DNA of 53,902 nucleotides from Opitutia bacterium (lineage in GTDB: Bacteria; Verrucomicrobiota; Verrucomicrobiia; Opitutales; JABJCN01), in the NCBI GenBank assembly GCA_018668635.1, contig JABJCN010000067.1:1-53902 (forward strand). Reading direction: 5' to 3'. Position 1 is the stretch's first letter. Every line of letters begins with the position of its first letter. Position numbers and translations under genes: made by a program. The notes below the pieces were generated by a model. The model did not search any database, was not told the DNA's origin, and worked only from the letters and a program-made list of their open reading frames with translations. Shown here piece by piece: positions 33,995-43,308 of the stretch.

Positions 33995-34549
33995 TCAGGC
34001 GAATTGCCCCCGGTTTGATTCAATCTTCCCTATGGTTTTATCCAGCATCTGTATAATACGGGTGCGCTGATCGAAGGAATTTTGCCCATCCTCTGGGCAA
34101 CCATGTGGGGATGCCCATTCCATGCCTCGTTCCTCATGCACATCTTGTTGTTCCTCCAAAAGTTCCTTGATTCTACGTAGATTGAACAAAAGGCGATTGC
34201 CGGGTTGAGGTTCATCATGTTCCTTGAAGTAGGGTTCACCGGGTGCGATTACATTGCCTTCCTCATCTTTTTGTTCAGGTGTATTTTCAATCACTCCTGT
34301 TTCGCAGGCGTCCGGAAAACTGATCAGGCTAAAGTCCACGATACCATAGGAAACAGCAAGTGCCACACCTTGGACGGCCTGCATACTGCTTTCTGCAAAG
34401 TCAAAGCCCTCCTCTTCAGCCTTGACCTTCCAATCCTCAATTTTCTGGATCGTCTCATCCAAGGCCTTTGCAATAGCTTCAACAAAGGTGTAGTTAACAT
34501 CCTGGGCCGACTCGGTGCCGACCATATAGTTCATAACTTCGGGATTCAT
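33995..34549 (-). CDS. Conserved-looking hypothetical protein, acidic and helical
   Basis: I do not recognise the family. The 184-residue protein has no signal peptide and no membrane segment. It is acidic and mostly helical at the ends (VEAIAKALDETIQKIEDWKVKAEEEG; RTRIIQMLDKTIGKIESNRGQ). The middle carries GVALAVSYGIVDFSLISFPDA and a proline/glycine-rich loop (GNVIAPGEPYFKEHDEPQPGN). The codon use is ordinary and the reading frame clean, so it is very probably a real gene. It is divergent from the PQQ-propeller gene at 34661 and followed by a hairpin at 33908-33941. Confidence 0.65.
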   Translation of the reverse strand: MNPEVMNYMVGTESAQDVNYTFVEAIAKALDETIQKIEDWKVKAEEEGFDFAESSMQAVQGVALAVSYGIVDFSLISFPDACETGVIENTPEQKDEEGNVIAPGEPYFKEHDEPQPGNRLLFNLRRIKELLEEQQDVHEERGMEWASPHGCPEDGQNSFDQRTRIIQMLDKTIGKIESNRGQFA

Positions 34550-34660
34550 GTCTATTATATGGGTAAGGGTATTTTTTTCAGGTTGAGAAAATGCCTGAGT
34601 TGCAAAAGGTCAACCTTGCACAATTTTTCTTTAATCCTTTAAACCAAGATAACGCATTCA

Positions 34661-35890
34661 ATGAAACCAATATTTCTAACACTGATATTTTTGGCCGGAT
34701 CCCTACAAACCCATGCCGGAGACTGGCCCCAGTGGCGTGGTTCTGATCGCACTGACATCTCGCCGGAGACCGGACTTTTGAAGACATGGCCCGATGGTGG
34801 ACCCAAGCGTTTATGGATAAACAAGGATGCCGGTCTCGGTTACTCCGGTTTCTCTATTGTCGATGGTAGGCTTTTTACCTTGGGCTTGATTGATGGGAAA
34901 TCCCACCTGCTTTCTTTTAATGCTAGCACCGGAAAAAAAATCTGGTCCACTGACTTTGGTGAACACTTTGAAAATAAATGGGGTAATGGCCCTCGTGGTA
35001 CCCCAACAGTTAATGATTCCAACATCTATACATTGTCTGCCAAGGGACAGCTTATTTGTGCAAAGGTTTCAGATGGAGCCATTGTCTGGAAGCGTGAGCT
35101 TGTAAAGGAACTTGGTGGTAAAGTACCCGGTTGGGGATACTGTGAGTCCGTTCTCGTTGATGGGAATCTAGTTGTTTGCACACCCGGAGGGAAAAAGGGA
35201 CTCATGGCTGCCCTTAACAAGAAAACCGGCAAGACAATCTGGACAAGTGAGGCTTTCCCTGATGGCGCCCAATATTCTTCCATTGTCCCCATTGAGCACA
35301 ATGGAGTTCGGCAATACGTCCAGCTTACCCAGAAGGCGCTTTCCGGAGTCAGGGCATCGGATGGTAAACTTTTATGGCGCACTCCATGGACCGGGCGAAC
35401 CGCTGTTATTCCTACGCCTATTTACCATGAGGGGCATGTCTACATCAGTTCCGGTTACGGGGTTGGTTGTAAGTTGGTGAAGCTCGGTGGTTCCAAGCCC
35501 CAAGAGGTTTACGTCAACAAGAATATGAAGAATCATCACGGAGGAGTGATAAAGTATGGCGATCACCTCTTTGGCTATTCTGATGGCGGTGGGTGGTTAT
35601 GTCAGGATTTCAAGTCCGGAGAAATTGTCTGGAACAACAAGAAAGCCTTAACCAAGGGAGCCATTGCTTGTGCCGATGGTAAGTTTTATCTTCTGGAGGA
35701 AAGTACCGGTACTGTTGCCCTGATTGATGCCTCAGCCAAGGGATGGCAGGAACGCGGTCGTTTCAAGCTTTCACCCCAGACCACCCAGCGTAAACCTTCA
35801 GGCAAGGTCTGGACACATCCCGTCATTTCAAACGGTCGCCTTTATCTTCGGGATCAGGAAATCCTCTACTGCTATGATGTGCGTGGTTAG
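34661..35890 (+). CDS. Secreted PQQ-type beta-propeller protein
   Basis: A 409-residue protein with a signal peptide (PIFLTLIFLAGSLQTHAG). The opening DWPQWRGSDRTDISPETGLLKTWPDGGPKRLW is typical of the outer-membrane-type PQQ-like propellers common in planctomycetes and verrucomicrobia. Blades recur as IVDGRLFTLG, SFNASTGKKIWSTDF, ALNKKTGKTIWTSE and RASDGKLLWRTPW. It resembles BamB in fold, but also quinoprotein dehydrogenases without the PQQ-binding catalytic set; no catalytic residues are evident. It is probably a periplasmic or surface scaffold. Its stop is separated by one base from the stop of the convergent VTT gene. Confidence 0.87.
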   Translation: MKPIFLTLIFLAGSLQTHAGDWPQWRGSDRTDISPETGLLKTWPDGGPKRLWINKDAGLGYSGFSIVDGRLFTLGLIDGKSHLLSFNASTGKKIWSTDFGEHFENKWGNGPRGTPTVNDSNIYTLSAKGQLICAKVSDGAIVWKRELVKELGGKVPGWGYCESVLVDGNLVVCTPGGKKGLMAALNKKTGKTIWTSEAFPDGAQYSSIVPIEHNGVRQYVQLTQKALSGVRASDGKLLWRTPWTGRTAVIPTPIYHEGHVYISSGYGVGCKLVKLGGSKPQEVYVNKNMKNHHGGVIKYGDHLFGYSDGGGWLCQDFKSGEIVWNNKKALTKGAIACADGKFYLLEESTGTVALIDASAKGWQERGRFKLSPQTTQRKPSGKVWTHPVISNGRLYLRDQEILYCYDVRG

Positions 35891-35891
35891 A

Positions 35892-36524
35892 TTAAGCAGA
35901 CTTTTTTCGAAGAATACTGTTAACCAATGCCCATAGGAACAACGGGATTATCGCACTGAGAATCATTCCCGTAAATGTATGTTTCTCCATGGCTTTTGTG
36001 GAGCCGATCCAGGCGTAGGTGAATGACATTGGTGCAACTCCGCAGATAAGGGCAGGGAAGTATTGTCTTGCCGGCATACGGACGAGACCCGCACAACCGC
36101 TTACAAGTTCCGGGAGAATTGCCATCCAACGGGAAAGGGCAACAGCCCAGCCTCCATGTTTTTGGAAAACGACTTTAATTTGCTTCACACCTTTTTCCCC
36201 CAGGAGAAATCCACTTATCCGATGATTTGTTAATCGGCACAAAAAGTATGCGATGGAACCTGCGACGAAGGTTCCTACTGTCCCAATTACTCCACCAACC
36301 ACAGCTCCGTAGGTCATGCCCAGTGTTGCCAGAATGACTGTTACCGGTATGGGGAGGATTACATCTGACATCAATAGCAGGATTACAAATGCAGCAGTCC
36401 TGAAACCAGGTTGAATCACGATGGATTCTTCATTGAAGAGTCCATCGAAATACTCTCCCCAGATCGCAAACGACCCAAGTAACAGCGTTACGCAAGCAAT
36501 AAGTGTTAGGAAAGGTCGCATCAA
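35892..36524 (-). CDS. DedA/VTT-domain inner-membrane protein
   Basis: A 210-residue membrane protein of the VTT (SNARE-associated/DedA-like) family. Recognisable segments are LMSDVILPIPVTVILATLGMTYGAVVGGVIGTVGTFVAGSIAYFLCR and GGWAVALSRWMAILPELVSGCAGLVRMPARQYFPALICG, the family's re-entrant core with the conserved Arg near SR/LP. Helices at about 5-24, 42-72, 76-98, 140-165 and 180-203. Members have been tied to lipid carrier recycling (undecaprenyl phosphate, phospholipid scrambling), but the substrate here is inferred only from the family. Confidence 0.82.
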   Translation of the reverse strand: MMRPFLTLIACVTLLLGSFAIWGEYFDGLFNEESIVIQPGFRTAAFVILLLMSDVILPIPVTVILATLGMTYGAVVGGVIGTVGTFVAGSIAYFLCRLTNHRISGFLLGEKGVKQIKVVFQKHGGWAVALSRWMAILPELVSGCAGLVRMPARQYFPALICGVAPMSFTYAWIGSTKAMEKHTFTGMILSAIIPLFLWALVNSILRKKSA

Positions 36525-36555
36525 TCAATGAAACCTGTCATTGATTCCCCGGGTG

Positions 36556-37482
36556 TTACTTGGCCCAGGTTGTGTAGTTTTCACTAATCTTTGCCGCCTT
36601 TACATCTCCAGCGTGGAAAAGGAAGCGGTATCGGAATCGCACCTTTTCACCTGACTTGATCACGAGATCGCCTGTTCCCTTGGGTTTGCCTTCAAAATTG
36701 TGAACACCAAATGGATTTGCCGCAACCAATCCATAGTCTCGGGCATGCCACCATGTTGGGTGCCGTTGATTGCCCGGATGGTCAAAGATTGCGATACCAA
36801 CTGTATTTCCATTGATGGGCCCCCAGTAGTCGACCCACTTGGCACGCTTGCCCCAGACTGCTTTACCTTTGATGCCTTCACTATTGATGGCCTGTCCCTT
36901 GGCAACGGAGCCTTTTACGCGCAGGGCGGGGTTGGTCCGGATACCCATGGAACCCTCCTTGGTGTCACCGAATTTAACATCACTGGAGGATGCATGGACA
37001 GTGATGTCAAAATCAATGGCACGGTTTTCTCCCAGGGCATGGAAGCTAATACTTGTATCATCGGAGCATTGTTCCTCGCCTTTGGCACTGAGCCACTTGT
37101 TGGTGGTGGAGATGGTGTTCCCATCGACCTTGATAAATTTCTGGTGCTTGATGACACCGGTATTTTTTCCAACATGCCAGAAGCTTATGCCGTTAACCTC
37201 GCCATGGGTGAACCATAATGAGGCATGATGGGGATGGTCGCTGGCCTCACCTGGAGTTCCTTTCTTGAATGGATAGTCGCGGGTCATGCGGGCTCCTCCG
37301 GGCCCCAGAATAGGGTAGAGAACTGGTTTGGATCGTCCGTGACCATCATAAAGATATTCCGTGAAAAGTTTACCCTCAATATTGACGATGACCTTGCCTT
37401 TACCTTTCTGAAGAGAGACTTTTTCGGCTTGGATTGGGGGCAGGGTTGTGGCGAACAAAAGAAGTAGCAGGGGTTGTTTCAT
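36556..37482 (-). CDS. DUF6807 (PmoA-like) secreted protein
   Basis: A 308-residue protein with a signal peptide (PLLLLLFATTLPPIQA). It matches the family once named methane oxygenase PmoA and now DUF6807, frequent in PVC bacteria. Diagnostic parts are YLYDGHGRSKPVLYPILGPGGARMTRDYP, SDHPHHASLWFTHGEVNG, GIAIFDHPGNQRHPTWWHARDYGLVAANPFG and the C-terminal KVRFRYRFLFHAGD. There is no reason to link it to methane oxidation. A role near carbohydrate metabolism is suggested by the two DUF1080 genes in the same minus-strand series. Its ATG overlaps the stop of the protease gene (ATGA). Confidence 0.85.
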   Translation of the reverse strand: MKQPLLLLLFATTLPPIQAEKVSLQKGKGKVIVNIEGKLFTEYLYDGHGRSKPVLYPILGPGGARMTRDYPFKKGTPGEASDHPHHASLWFTHGEVNGISFWHVGKNTGVIKHQKFIKVDGNTISTTNKWLSAKGEEQCSDDTSISFHALGENRAIDFDITVHASSSDVKFGDTKEGSMGIRTNPALRVKGSVAKGQAINSEGIKGKAVWGKRAKWVDYWGPINGNTVGIAIFDHPGNQRHPTWWHARDYGLVAANPFGVHNFEGKPKGTGDLVIKSGEKVRFRYRFLFHAGDVKAAKISENYTTWAK

Positions 37483-38927
37483 TTTTTGGATTCGTTGGGT
37501 TTGGATTCAGATTCGTGGAAAAATAGTTTTTCCGCAGATTCTCTTTCTCCGGGGCCATTCTGGATAAAAAACCCCAGACTTTCGTCACCAGTAGCCTCGA
37601 AATAATCAATTCTGATTGGAAGGAAGCCTTTGCGTAGCCGCAGTAGACGCCCAACATCCTGTGCCGGGTGGGGACCATCATTATCAATCATTGATGTCTT
37701 ACCAATGTAGAATCGGCTTCCATCATCTGAGTTCAAGATAAGACGATAGATGCCGTCTTTCGGGATCTTCAGGTATCCTTCTAGTTGAATTGCAAAGTTA
37801 TCTTTCTTCGGTTCGGCCATGGCCAGGATATCGAACCTTCTGGCAACGCCCCATTTTACGATTTTTTCCTTAGCGAAGTCAGGCACCTTTACGAAACTTC
37901 CCATGCAAAGCTTGAAGTGCAGTCCGGGCTTCGGGTCTTTTAAAACCACAACTTCAGGCTCTTTATAGGGTGCCAGTTTAAGGATGTTTTCCCGCTTCCG
38001 GTGTCCGCTTTTGGTTCCTAGTTTTAATTCATCTCCCGGCTTATGCTTTAGGAGTTGTGCCATCCAGTCCACCGGGCCTCCGACTGGTCTGTTTCCCAGG
38101 GTGATGATTGTATCTCCTGACTTCAATCCTGCTTTTGCAGCCGGGGAACCCTTGGCTACGCTATTGATCTTCGTCTTTGGAGAGAGTGGATCGATTGTTA
38201 TACCTGTCTTAAATCCCTTTCGGATTTCCGGAGCGAACAATTCCACCAGGTTTTCCCGGACTCGATCTATTGGAATGGCGAAGTTGATATTTTCCTCATC
38301 TAGTTTCTTTCTTGCGACCACGCCAATCTGTTCGCCGAGAATGTTAAGGAGTGGTCCCCCTGAATTACCTCCGTTACTGGCCGCATCAAATTGTATGAAT
38401 CGGTCCCTGGTGTCATTGCTGAAATAGTACATCACCAGTGCGTTGGGTGCACTCAGCATGAATCTTGGGGAACTGACTATGCCCCTGGAATAGACAACGC
38501 CCCGTCCACCGGGATTGCCTGCACAAAGGATGGGTTCCCCGGTAAGCAGGTCATTGCTGCGACCGAGTTTGATGTTGGCCAGAGGGGCATCCGTATCGAT
38601 TTTCAGGAGGCAAAGGTCTTTTTCTGGAAGGGCACCGATAATACGATAGTTTAGAGGCTTCTGGCCTTTTAATAAAACAACACCGGGACGGTTGGCAATA
38701 ACATGGTCATTGGTGAGGATGAACCCTTCCGGGTGGATAACCGATCCGCTTCCCATCGAAAGGGATCCTTCTGCCTGGCTAAATACAGCAGCAACTCCGT
38801 CTTCGGTATACTGTACGACACGAACAGTGTCCGTTATGCGTGGAGAGTCCTTGGGTGGGGCCGGGTACAAAGATGCTACAATGACCCCGAGAAACAGTGT
38901 CAGGGGGACGATGTTTCGGAGGCGCAT
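37479..38927 (-). CDS. Trypsin-like (HtrA/S1C type) protease with PDZ and PA14-like domains
   Basis: I choose the ATG at 38927 (MRLRNIVPLTLFLGVIVASL), the start of a signal peptide; the longer frame would run back into the DUF1080 gene. The 482-residue protein has the catalytic triad in order: His in ILTNDHVIA, Asp in KDLCLLKI and Ser in ASNGGNSGGPLL. A PDZ domain follows (KGSPAAKAGLKSGDTIITLGNRPV). The C-terminal part (YLKIPKDGIYRLILNSDDGSRFYI...IRIDYFEATGDESLGFF) is a PA14-like beta domain, which often binds carbohydrate. This is an unusual partner for an HtrA-type protease. It is translationally coupled to the DUF6807 gene by a four-base overlap. Confidence 0.87.
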   Translation of the reverse strand: MRLRNIVPLTLFLGVIVASLYPAPPKDSPRITDTVRVVQYTEDGVAAVFSQAEGSLSMGSGSVIHPEGFILTNDHVIANRPGVVLLKGQKPLNYRIIGALPEKDLCLLKIDTDAPLANIKLGRSNDLLTGEPILCAGNPGGRGVVYSRGIVSSPRFMLSAPNALVMYYFSNDTRDRFIQFDAASNGGNSGGPLLNILGEQIGVVARKKLDEENINFAIPIDRVRENLVELFAPEIRKGFKTGITIDPLSPKTKINSVAKGSPAAKAGLKSGDTIITLGNRPVGGPVDWMAQLLKHKPGDELKLGTKSGHRKRENILKLAPYKEPEVVVLKDPKPGLHFKLCMGSFVKVPDFAKEKIVKWGVARRFDILAMAEPKKDNFAIQLEGYLKIPKDGIYRLILNSDDGSRFYIGKTSMIDNDGPHPAQDVGRLLRLRKGFLPIRIDYFEATGDESLGFFIQNGPGERESAEKLFFHESESKPNESKK

Positions 38928-38946
38928 GATTCCACGAGGCTGGAGC

Positions 38947-39576
38947 CTACAGTTCCTTGATCCGAATGTTTCGGAAGTACAGGTTGTGCGGTTCGCCGTG
39001 GTCCTGTAGGCCAACATGGCCTACCAGGGGGCGGTCCTTTACAGGTGTCTTGTCAAGCTGTACATCTACAATGTCCTCTCCGTTGAGGTTGACTTGAAGA
39101 CGGTACCCTTTGCAGGTTACGATCATGCGGTTCCATTCACCGGGCTTCTTCGACATGTTCTTGGATGCCCCAACGGTCTTGATGATTCCACCGTGATCAT
39201 GGGGGCCAACCTTTACCTTTCCATAAGAATCCAGAATCTGACACTCAATGCCATTGTGTACCGGGTTCTTGGGATCTCCGATGCGGAAGAAAACCCCGCT
39301 GTTTCCACCCTTGGGGTACTTGTATTCCACATCAAAAATGAAGTCCTTGTACTTTTTTTCTGATATGAGGTAGGCGCTGTATCGTTGCCAACCCTTTTCT
39401 CCCTTTCTTGGTTGTATAAGTAGGGATCCATCCTTTTGTGGCAGCCAGTTCCCGGTGGTATTCCAGCCGGTGAGGTCCTTGCCATTGTATAGGCTTACAA
39501 AGCCATCAACGGCAGGTTTTTTACCGCTCAGGTTGCAGGTAAAAAGCAAGGATAGGATTGCGATAATCAGTTTCAT
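38947..39576 (-). CDS. DUF1080 (3-keto-disaccharide hydrolase-like) protein, copy 1
   Basis: A secreted 209-residue DUF1080 (PF06439) domain protein. Signal peptide: LIIAILSLLFTCNLSG. The concanavalin-like fold is marked by FVSLYNGKDLTGWNTTG, NSGVFFRIGD and QVNLNGEDIVDVQLD, with the end GHVGLQDHGEPHNLYFRNIRIKEL. Members of the family have been associated with hydrolysis of 3-keto-glycosides; the exact substrate here is inferred from the family only. It stands 11 bases after a second DUF1080 gene and 19 bases before the protease gene. Confidence 0.88.
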   Translation of the reverse strand: MKLIIAILSLLFTCNLSGKKPAVDGFVSLYNGKDLTGWNTTGNWLPQKDGSLLIQPRKGEKGWQRYSAYLISEKKYKDFIFDVEYKYPKGGNSGVFFRIGDPKNPVHNGIECQILDSYGKVKVGPHDHGGIIKTVGASKNMSKKPGEWNRMIVTCKGYRLQVNLNGEDIVDVQLDKTPVKDRPLVGHVGLQDHGEPHNLYFRNIRIKEL

Positions 39577-39587
39577 CTCTATTAAGC

Positions 39588-40229
39588 CTACTTGATTTCT
39601 CGAATCTTGATGTTGCGCCAGGCAACGTCAAACGGGCCTCGGTTGCCAACGCCGTGAACCTGAAGTCCGATAAATCCCTTGGGGTGGCTCTTTAGCTTGT
39701 TTTCATCAACAAGGTCGGAAATCTGGTTGCCATTGATCCATGTCTGGATGCGGGCGCCTTCAGCGAGAATACGGTACTTGTTCCATTTCCCGTCCTTAAA
39801 GTGTTTATGGGGCTTGAGTTTGTTTTTTGGGGTCATCCATCCACCGGCAGCTTCACCATAGATGTATCCGGATTCCGCTCCTTTTGATCCACTTGCTTCG
39901 ATCTCAACCTGTGGTCCGTTTACGCGACCATTGGGGCCTTCCTTGGTCTGCGATCGAATTTGCACCCCTGAATTTAGATTATTGTGTACCTTGACCTCAA
40001 AAACGAGTTCAAAATTGTCATAGAGCTTATCGGAGCAAAGAAATGAATTTGGACTTCCCTTGGCGGTCGTGCCTACAATCGTGTTGTCTACGACCTTGTA
40101 GGTGGCTGTGCCATTTCTCTGGGTCCAACCCTTGAGGGTCTTTCCATCAAAGATGCTGGTGAGTTCATCCTTTGCGGATGCGGTGGAACAAATCAGTGCG
40201 GATACGAGGAGTATTCTATGTAACTTCAT
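39588..40229 (-). CDS. DUF1080 (3-keto-disaccharide hydrolase-like) protein, copy 2
   Basis: A second DUF1080 protein of about 213 residues. The longer frame to 40316 would overlap the dehydrogenase gene and has no signal; the ATG at 40229 opens MKLHRILLVSALICSTASA, a signal peptide. Markers are LTSIFDGKTLKGWTQRNG, NSGVQIRSQTKEG, IQTWINGNQISDLVD and GFIGLQVHGVGNRGPFDVAWRNIKIREI. It is related to, but clearly diverged from, the next gene downstream (38947-39576), so the pair may handle different sugars. The first gene of a minus-strand series with the protease and DUF6807 genes. Confidence 0.88.
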   Translation of the reverse strand: MKLHRILLVSALICSTASAKDELTSIFDGKTLKGWTQRNGTATYKVVDNTIVGTTAKGSPNSFLCSDKLYDNFELVFEVKVHNNLNSGVQIRSQTKEGPNGRVNGPQVEIEASGSKGAESGYIYGEAAGGWMTPKNKLKPHKHFKDGKWNKYRILAEGARIQTWINGNQISDLVDENKLKSHPKGFIGLQVHGVGNRGPFDVAWRNIKIREIK

Positions 40230-40281
40230 GTGGGTGTTGAGTTGTAGGTTTGTGTACTTGAAATGGACGCAAAGCTTCCGC

Positions 40282-43200
40282 TTAGGACAATTCAGGAAGC
40301 TCAAATTCCTCAACACCCTTTCGAATATCAGCCATGAATGAGGCTGCCCCTACGCCGTTGATCCAACGATGGTCGAACGTGAGATCCATTGTGACAACCT
40401 CCTGGTGGGCAATACCATCATCCGTAGGGACAGGTTCCAGATGGGAGGTCCCGACAAACAGTGTTGCAATAGAGGGGGGGACGACAACCGGTGTGGCGGA
40501 TCGAACATGATAGGGGCCCATACTTGAAATAATGAGGGGTACCCGGACCTTTGTTGTAGGTTTTCCATCGCGTACTGTGTTGATGGCAGCCTTGTAGGCT
40601 TTCTGGAATTCCTTGAAACTCAGGCGGTTGGCATGTTGTACAACCGCAGTTTCCAGTGCATCATTATCCAGGGCCACCGCGATGCCGAAGTCGAAGTCAT
40701 CAGGTTGCATGCGTAAACCCTCATCCTCAAGTAGGGCAGTGAAGGATTTATTGTGTTTCATTGCCTGTACCACGGCCCAAGCAATCATAAGGGATGGGGA
40801 TGACGCATCGGCTCCCATTTCAGATTTTGCCTTTTTCCGTGCTGCGCGGATGGCTTCCCATTTTACATGCACGTTTACCGTGGCCTGGACCACTTCCTGC
40901 ATCTGGTCGCGTGCCTCCTTGGAAAGGCCCGGCTGACTTGTGCTCTTATGCCCCGTTGGTCGATTTGCTGTGCCATTTTCCGGTTCCCCACCCATGGTTT
41001 GTATCAGGGCAAGATTTTGCCCAACCTCCACATCATCCTCTTCCTCAACCAACCATTTACTAAGGGTTCCCTCTACAGAAGACTCAACGGGGAAGACTGC
41101 CTTTGCAGTCTCGACCTCACAGAGAGCCTCATCCAATTCAACCTTGTCACCGGGTTGCTTGAAAAGTGTGACGATTCGGGCTTCCTGTATACCCTCACCT
41201 AAAATTGGAACTTGGATGGTGTGCATTCCTGAGGAGGCTTTGGCTTGTGTCTTTTTTTGTGTTTCCTGAGATGCTGAGGATTCCGGGATTTTCAAGGCTG
41301 AAATACTACGTTGGCCTTCTGAGCCTTCCATTTCACGAATGGCATTAGCCACTTGTTCCGGGTCTGGGAGTGAATCAATTTCGTAGATCGGGTTGTAGCC
41401 AATATGGACATTTTTTCTGGAAACAACCTGAGGTGGCCCCTTGAGGCCCTTATGAATTTCGGCATCTGCCAGTAGTTCCCCAAGTATCATTTGGCCAATA
41501 CTTCCCGGAGCCGTGTCCTCCTGTACTATAAGCAGATGGCCTGTCTTGAGTAGCGAAGTATGGACTGTTTCACGATCCCATGGTACAAGACTTCGCAGGT
41601 CTATAATTTCCACGTCTGTTTCAAGGTCATGCTCCTTTAATGCCTTTTCCACAATTTCAAGACAGTTGCCCCAGGCCAGAATGGTCAGATCAGAACCTTT
41701 TCTGACGATACGTGCCTGCCCGATCGGGATGGCTTTGGCACTATCCAATTTTTTATGGTTACCCCATAGGAGATGCTTTGGGAGGAGTACTATGACGGGG
41801 TCTTCACCGTGAAGGGCTGTCCAAGTTAAGCCGGCTGCATCCTCGGTCGTTGATGGAACAATAACCTGTAGTCCGGGGTTTCTGGCAAAGTCACCTTCGT
41901 TGGACTGACTGTGCCAGGGACCTCCACCCGGCAGGTAGGCTCCATAGGGTGCATAGATCACCATGGGGCAACTCCAGTCTCCGAAGCTTCGCCAGCGCAA
42001 TGTGGCAATGTTACTGACCAGTTGATTCCAGGCGGGGGCTATAAAGTCAACAAACTGTATCTCCGCCACCGGGTGCTTGCCATATGATGCCAACCCACAG
42101 GCAACTCCCAGGATGGTGGACTCCGCCACCGGTGAATTGAATGCGTTATGAGGGTATTTGGAAGACAATCCCTCAGTCAGCTTGAAGACTCCACCCTTGG
42201 GGTCTTCAACGTCTTCACCAAAGAATATAAAATCCGGATTCGTTTCAATTGCGGTGTGGAAAAGCTGGTTGACGACCTCAACCATTTTGCGTGGCTCACC
42301 TTGTAACGGAGCTGTTTTGATCTCCGGGGTGGATGATTGGCCAAAGAGATGGGACTCAGTCTCGTCCGGGTTCGGGTCATTGGTCTTTTTGGCAAGCTCG
42401 TAGATTTCCCGGATTTCTGCCTTGGTCTTTTCCTCGATTTGTTCCAGTTCTTTCTCGCCAATGATTTCATCCTTGATGAGGCGTTCCCGGTAGAGTTTAA
42501 GGGGATCGTTCTCGTCGAGGTATTGAAGCTCTTCCGGCTTCAGGTACTGGCGGTGGTCATCTGCGCATGAATGACTGCATAGCCGGGGCATGGTGGACCA
42601 CACAAACCGGGGACCATTGCCTTCCCGCAGGTCTGCAAGGGCAGATGCGGCTGTATCATATACGCCATCAATATCAGTTCCGTCTATTTGCAACCACCGG
42701 TCGGCATCGAGGAACCCCAGCGAAAGCGGGTTCTTGTCTCGATTGTACATACTTATGGAAATTCCGTTGTCCTCAACCCAGAAAAGAATGGGGAGCTTTT
42801 TTTCAAGGGCGAAGCAAACGGCCTCATGAAAATCCCCCTGGCGTGTGGCACCTTCTCCCATCGTGGCAACAGTGATTCCGGATTCACCATCCAGTTGCTG
42901 TCCCCAGGCAATGCCACATGCCGGCAGGAGATGGGCACCAACAGGGGAGGGTACACTCCAGATATTCCTGGCACGTGAACTGAAATGGGAGGGAAGTTGT
43001 CGGCCGCCACTGGAAGAATCACGCTTGGCCAGGAAATTGAGTGCCAGATCGTGGGTGATCAGTCCCTTGGCCAATACAAGTGCCCGGTCCCGATAAAACG
43101 GGCAGACATAGTCTTTATCTTCCAGTTGCATACCCAATGCAGCCATTGCCTCATGTCCCTGTCCGGCAATCTGGAACCATCCATGACCCTGCCGGTGGAG

Positions 43201-43308
43201 GCTTTCTTCACGCGCGTCGCCCAGTCTTGCCTCCAGCATCAGCTGGAAGATTTGCCTGTGTTTTTCTTTGTTCAGGGTGTTACTGCTCTGGACTTCTCTT
43301 GAAGACAT
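40282..43308 (-). CDS. Single-chain 2-oxoacid dehydrogenase: E1alpha-E1beta-lipoyl-E2 fusion
   Basis: One 1008-residue chain holds parts normally made as separate subunits. Residues 15-330 are E1alpha (thiamine-diphosphate site: GEGATRQGDFHEA then EDNGISIS). Residues 345-675 are E1beta (FIFFGEDVEDPKGGVFKLT, FNSPVAESTILGVACG, PGGGPWHSQSNE). Residues 707-785 are a lipoyl domain (VPILGEGIQEARIV, CEVETAKAVFPVES, lipoyl Lys736). Residues 800-1008 are the E2 acyltransferase fold, ending in MDLTFDHRWINGVGAASFM. The catalytic motif DHRxxDG has His980 but Asn984 in place of Asp. I find no peripheral-subunit-binding domain. E1alpha-E1beta fusions of the branched-chain type are known; carrying lipoyl and E2 parts as well is much less usual. 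E3 is not in the window. Confidence 0.87.
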   Translation of the reverse strand: MSSREVQSSNTLNKEKHRQIFQLMLEARLGDAREESLHRQGHGWFQIAGQGHEAMAALGMQLEDKDYVCPFYRDRALVLAKGLITHDLALNFLAKRDSSSGGRQLPSHFSSRARNIWSVPSPVGAHLLPACGIAWGQQLDGESGITVATMGEGATRQGDFHEAVCFALEKKLPILFWVEDNGISISMYNRDKNPLSLGFLDADRWLQIDGTDIDGVYDTAASALADLREGNGPRFVWSTMPRLCSHSCADDHRQYLKPEELQYLDENDPLKLYRERLIKDEIIGEKELEQIEEKTKAEIREIYELAKKTNDPNPDETESHLFGQSSTPEIKTAPLQGEPRKMVEVVNQLFHTAIETNPDFIFFGEDVEDPKGGVFKLTEGLSSKYPHNAFNSPVAESTILGVACGLASYGKHPVAEIQFVDFIAPAWNQLVSNIATLRWRSFGDWSCPMVIYAPYGAYLPGGGPWHSQSNEGDFARNPGLQVIVPSTTEDAAGLTWTALHGEDPVIVLLPKHLLWGNHKKLDSAKAIPIGQARIVRKGSDLTILAWGNCLEIVEKALKEHDLETDVEIIDLRSLVPWDRETVHTSLLKTGHLLIVQEDTAPGSIGQMILGELLADAEIHKGLKGPPQVVSRKNVHIGYNPIYEIDSLPDPEQVANAIREMEGSEGQRSISALKIPESSASQETQKKTQAKASSGMHTIQVPILGEGIQEARIVTLFKQPGDKVELDEALCEVETAKAVFPVESSVEGTLSKWLVEEEDDVEVGQNLALIQTMGGEPENGTANRPTGHKSTSQPGLSKEARDQMQEVVQATVNVHVKWEAIRAARKKAKSEMGADASSPSLMIAWAVVQAMKHNKSFTALLEDEGLRMQPDDFDFGIAVALDNDALETAVVQHANRLSFKEFQKAYKAAINTVRDGKPTTKVRVPLIISSMGPYHVRSATPVVVPPSIATLFVGTSHLEPVPTDDGIAHQEVVTMDLTFDHRWINGVGAASFMADIRKGVEEFELPELS

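Noticed and set aside
33795-34070. 91-codon plus-strand frame
   Set aside because: Overlaps a structured stretch, a terminator-like hairpin and the end of an opposite gene; composition is not protein-like.
36556-37482. Particulate methane monooxygenase subunit
   Set aside because: The family name PmoA is historical; the protein is a soluble secreted DUF6807 protein without membrane helices beyond the signal peptide.
40230-40316. Upstream extension of DUF1080 copy 2
   Set aside because: Overlaps the dehydrogenase gene; the signal peptide begins at 40229.
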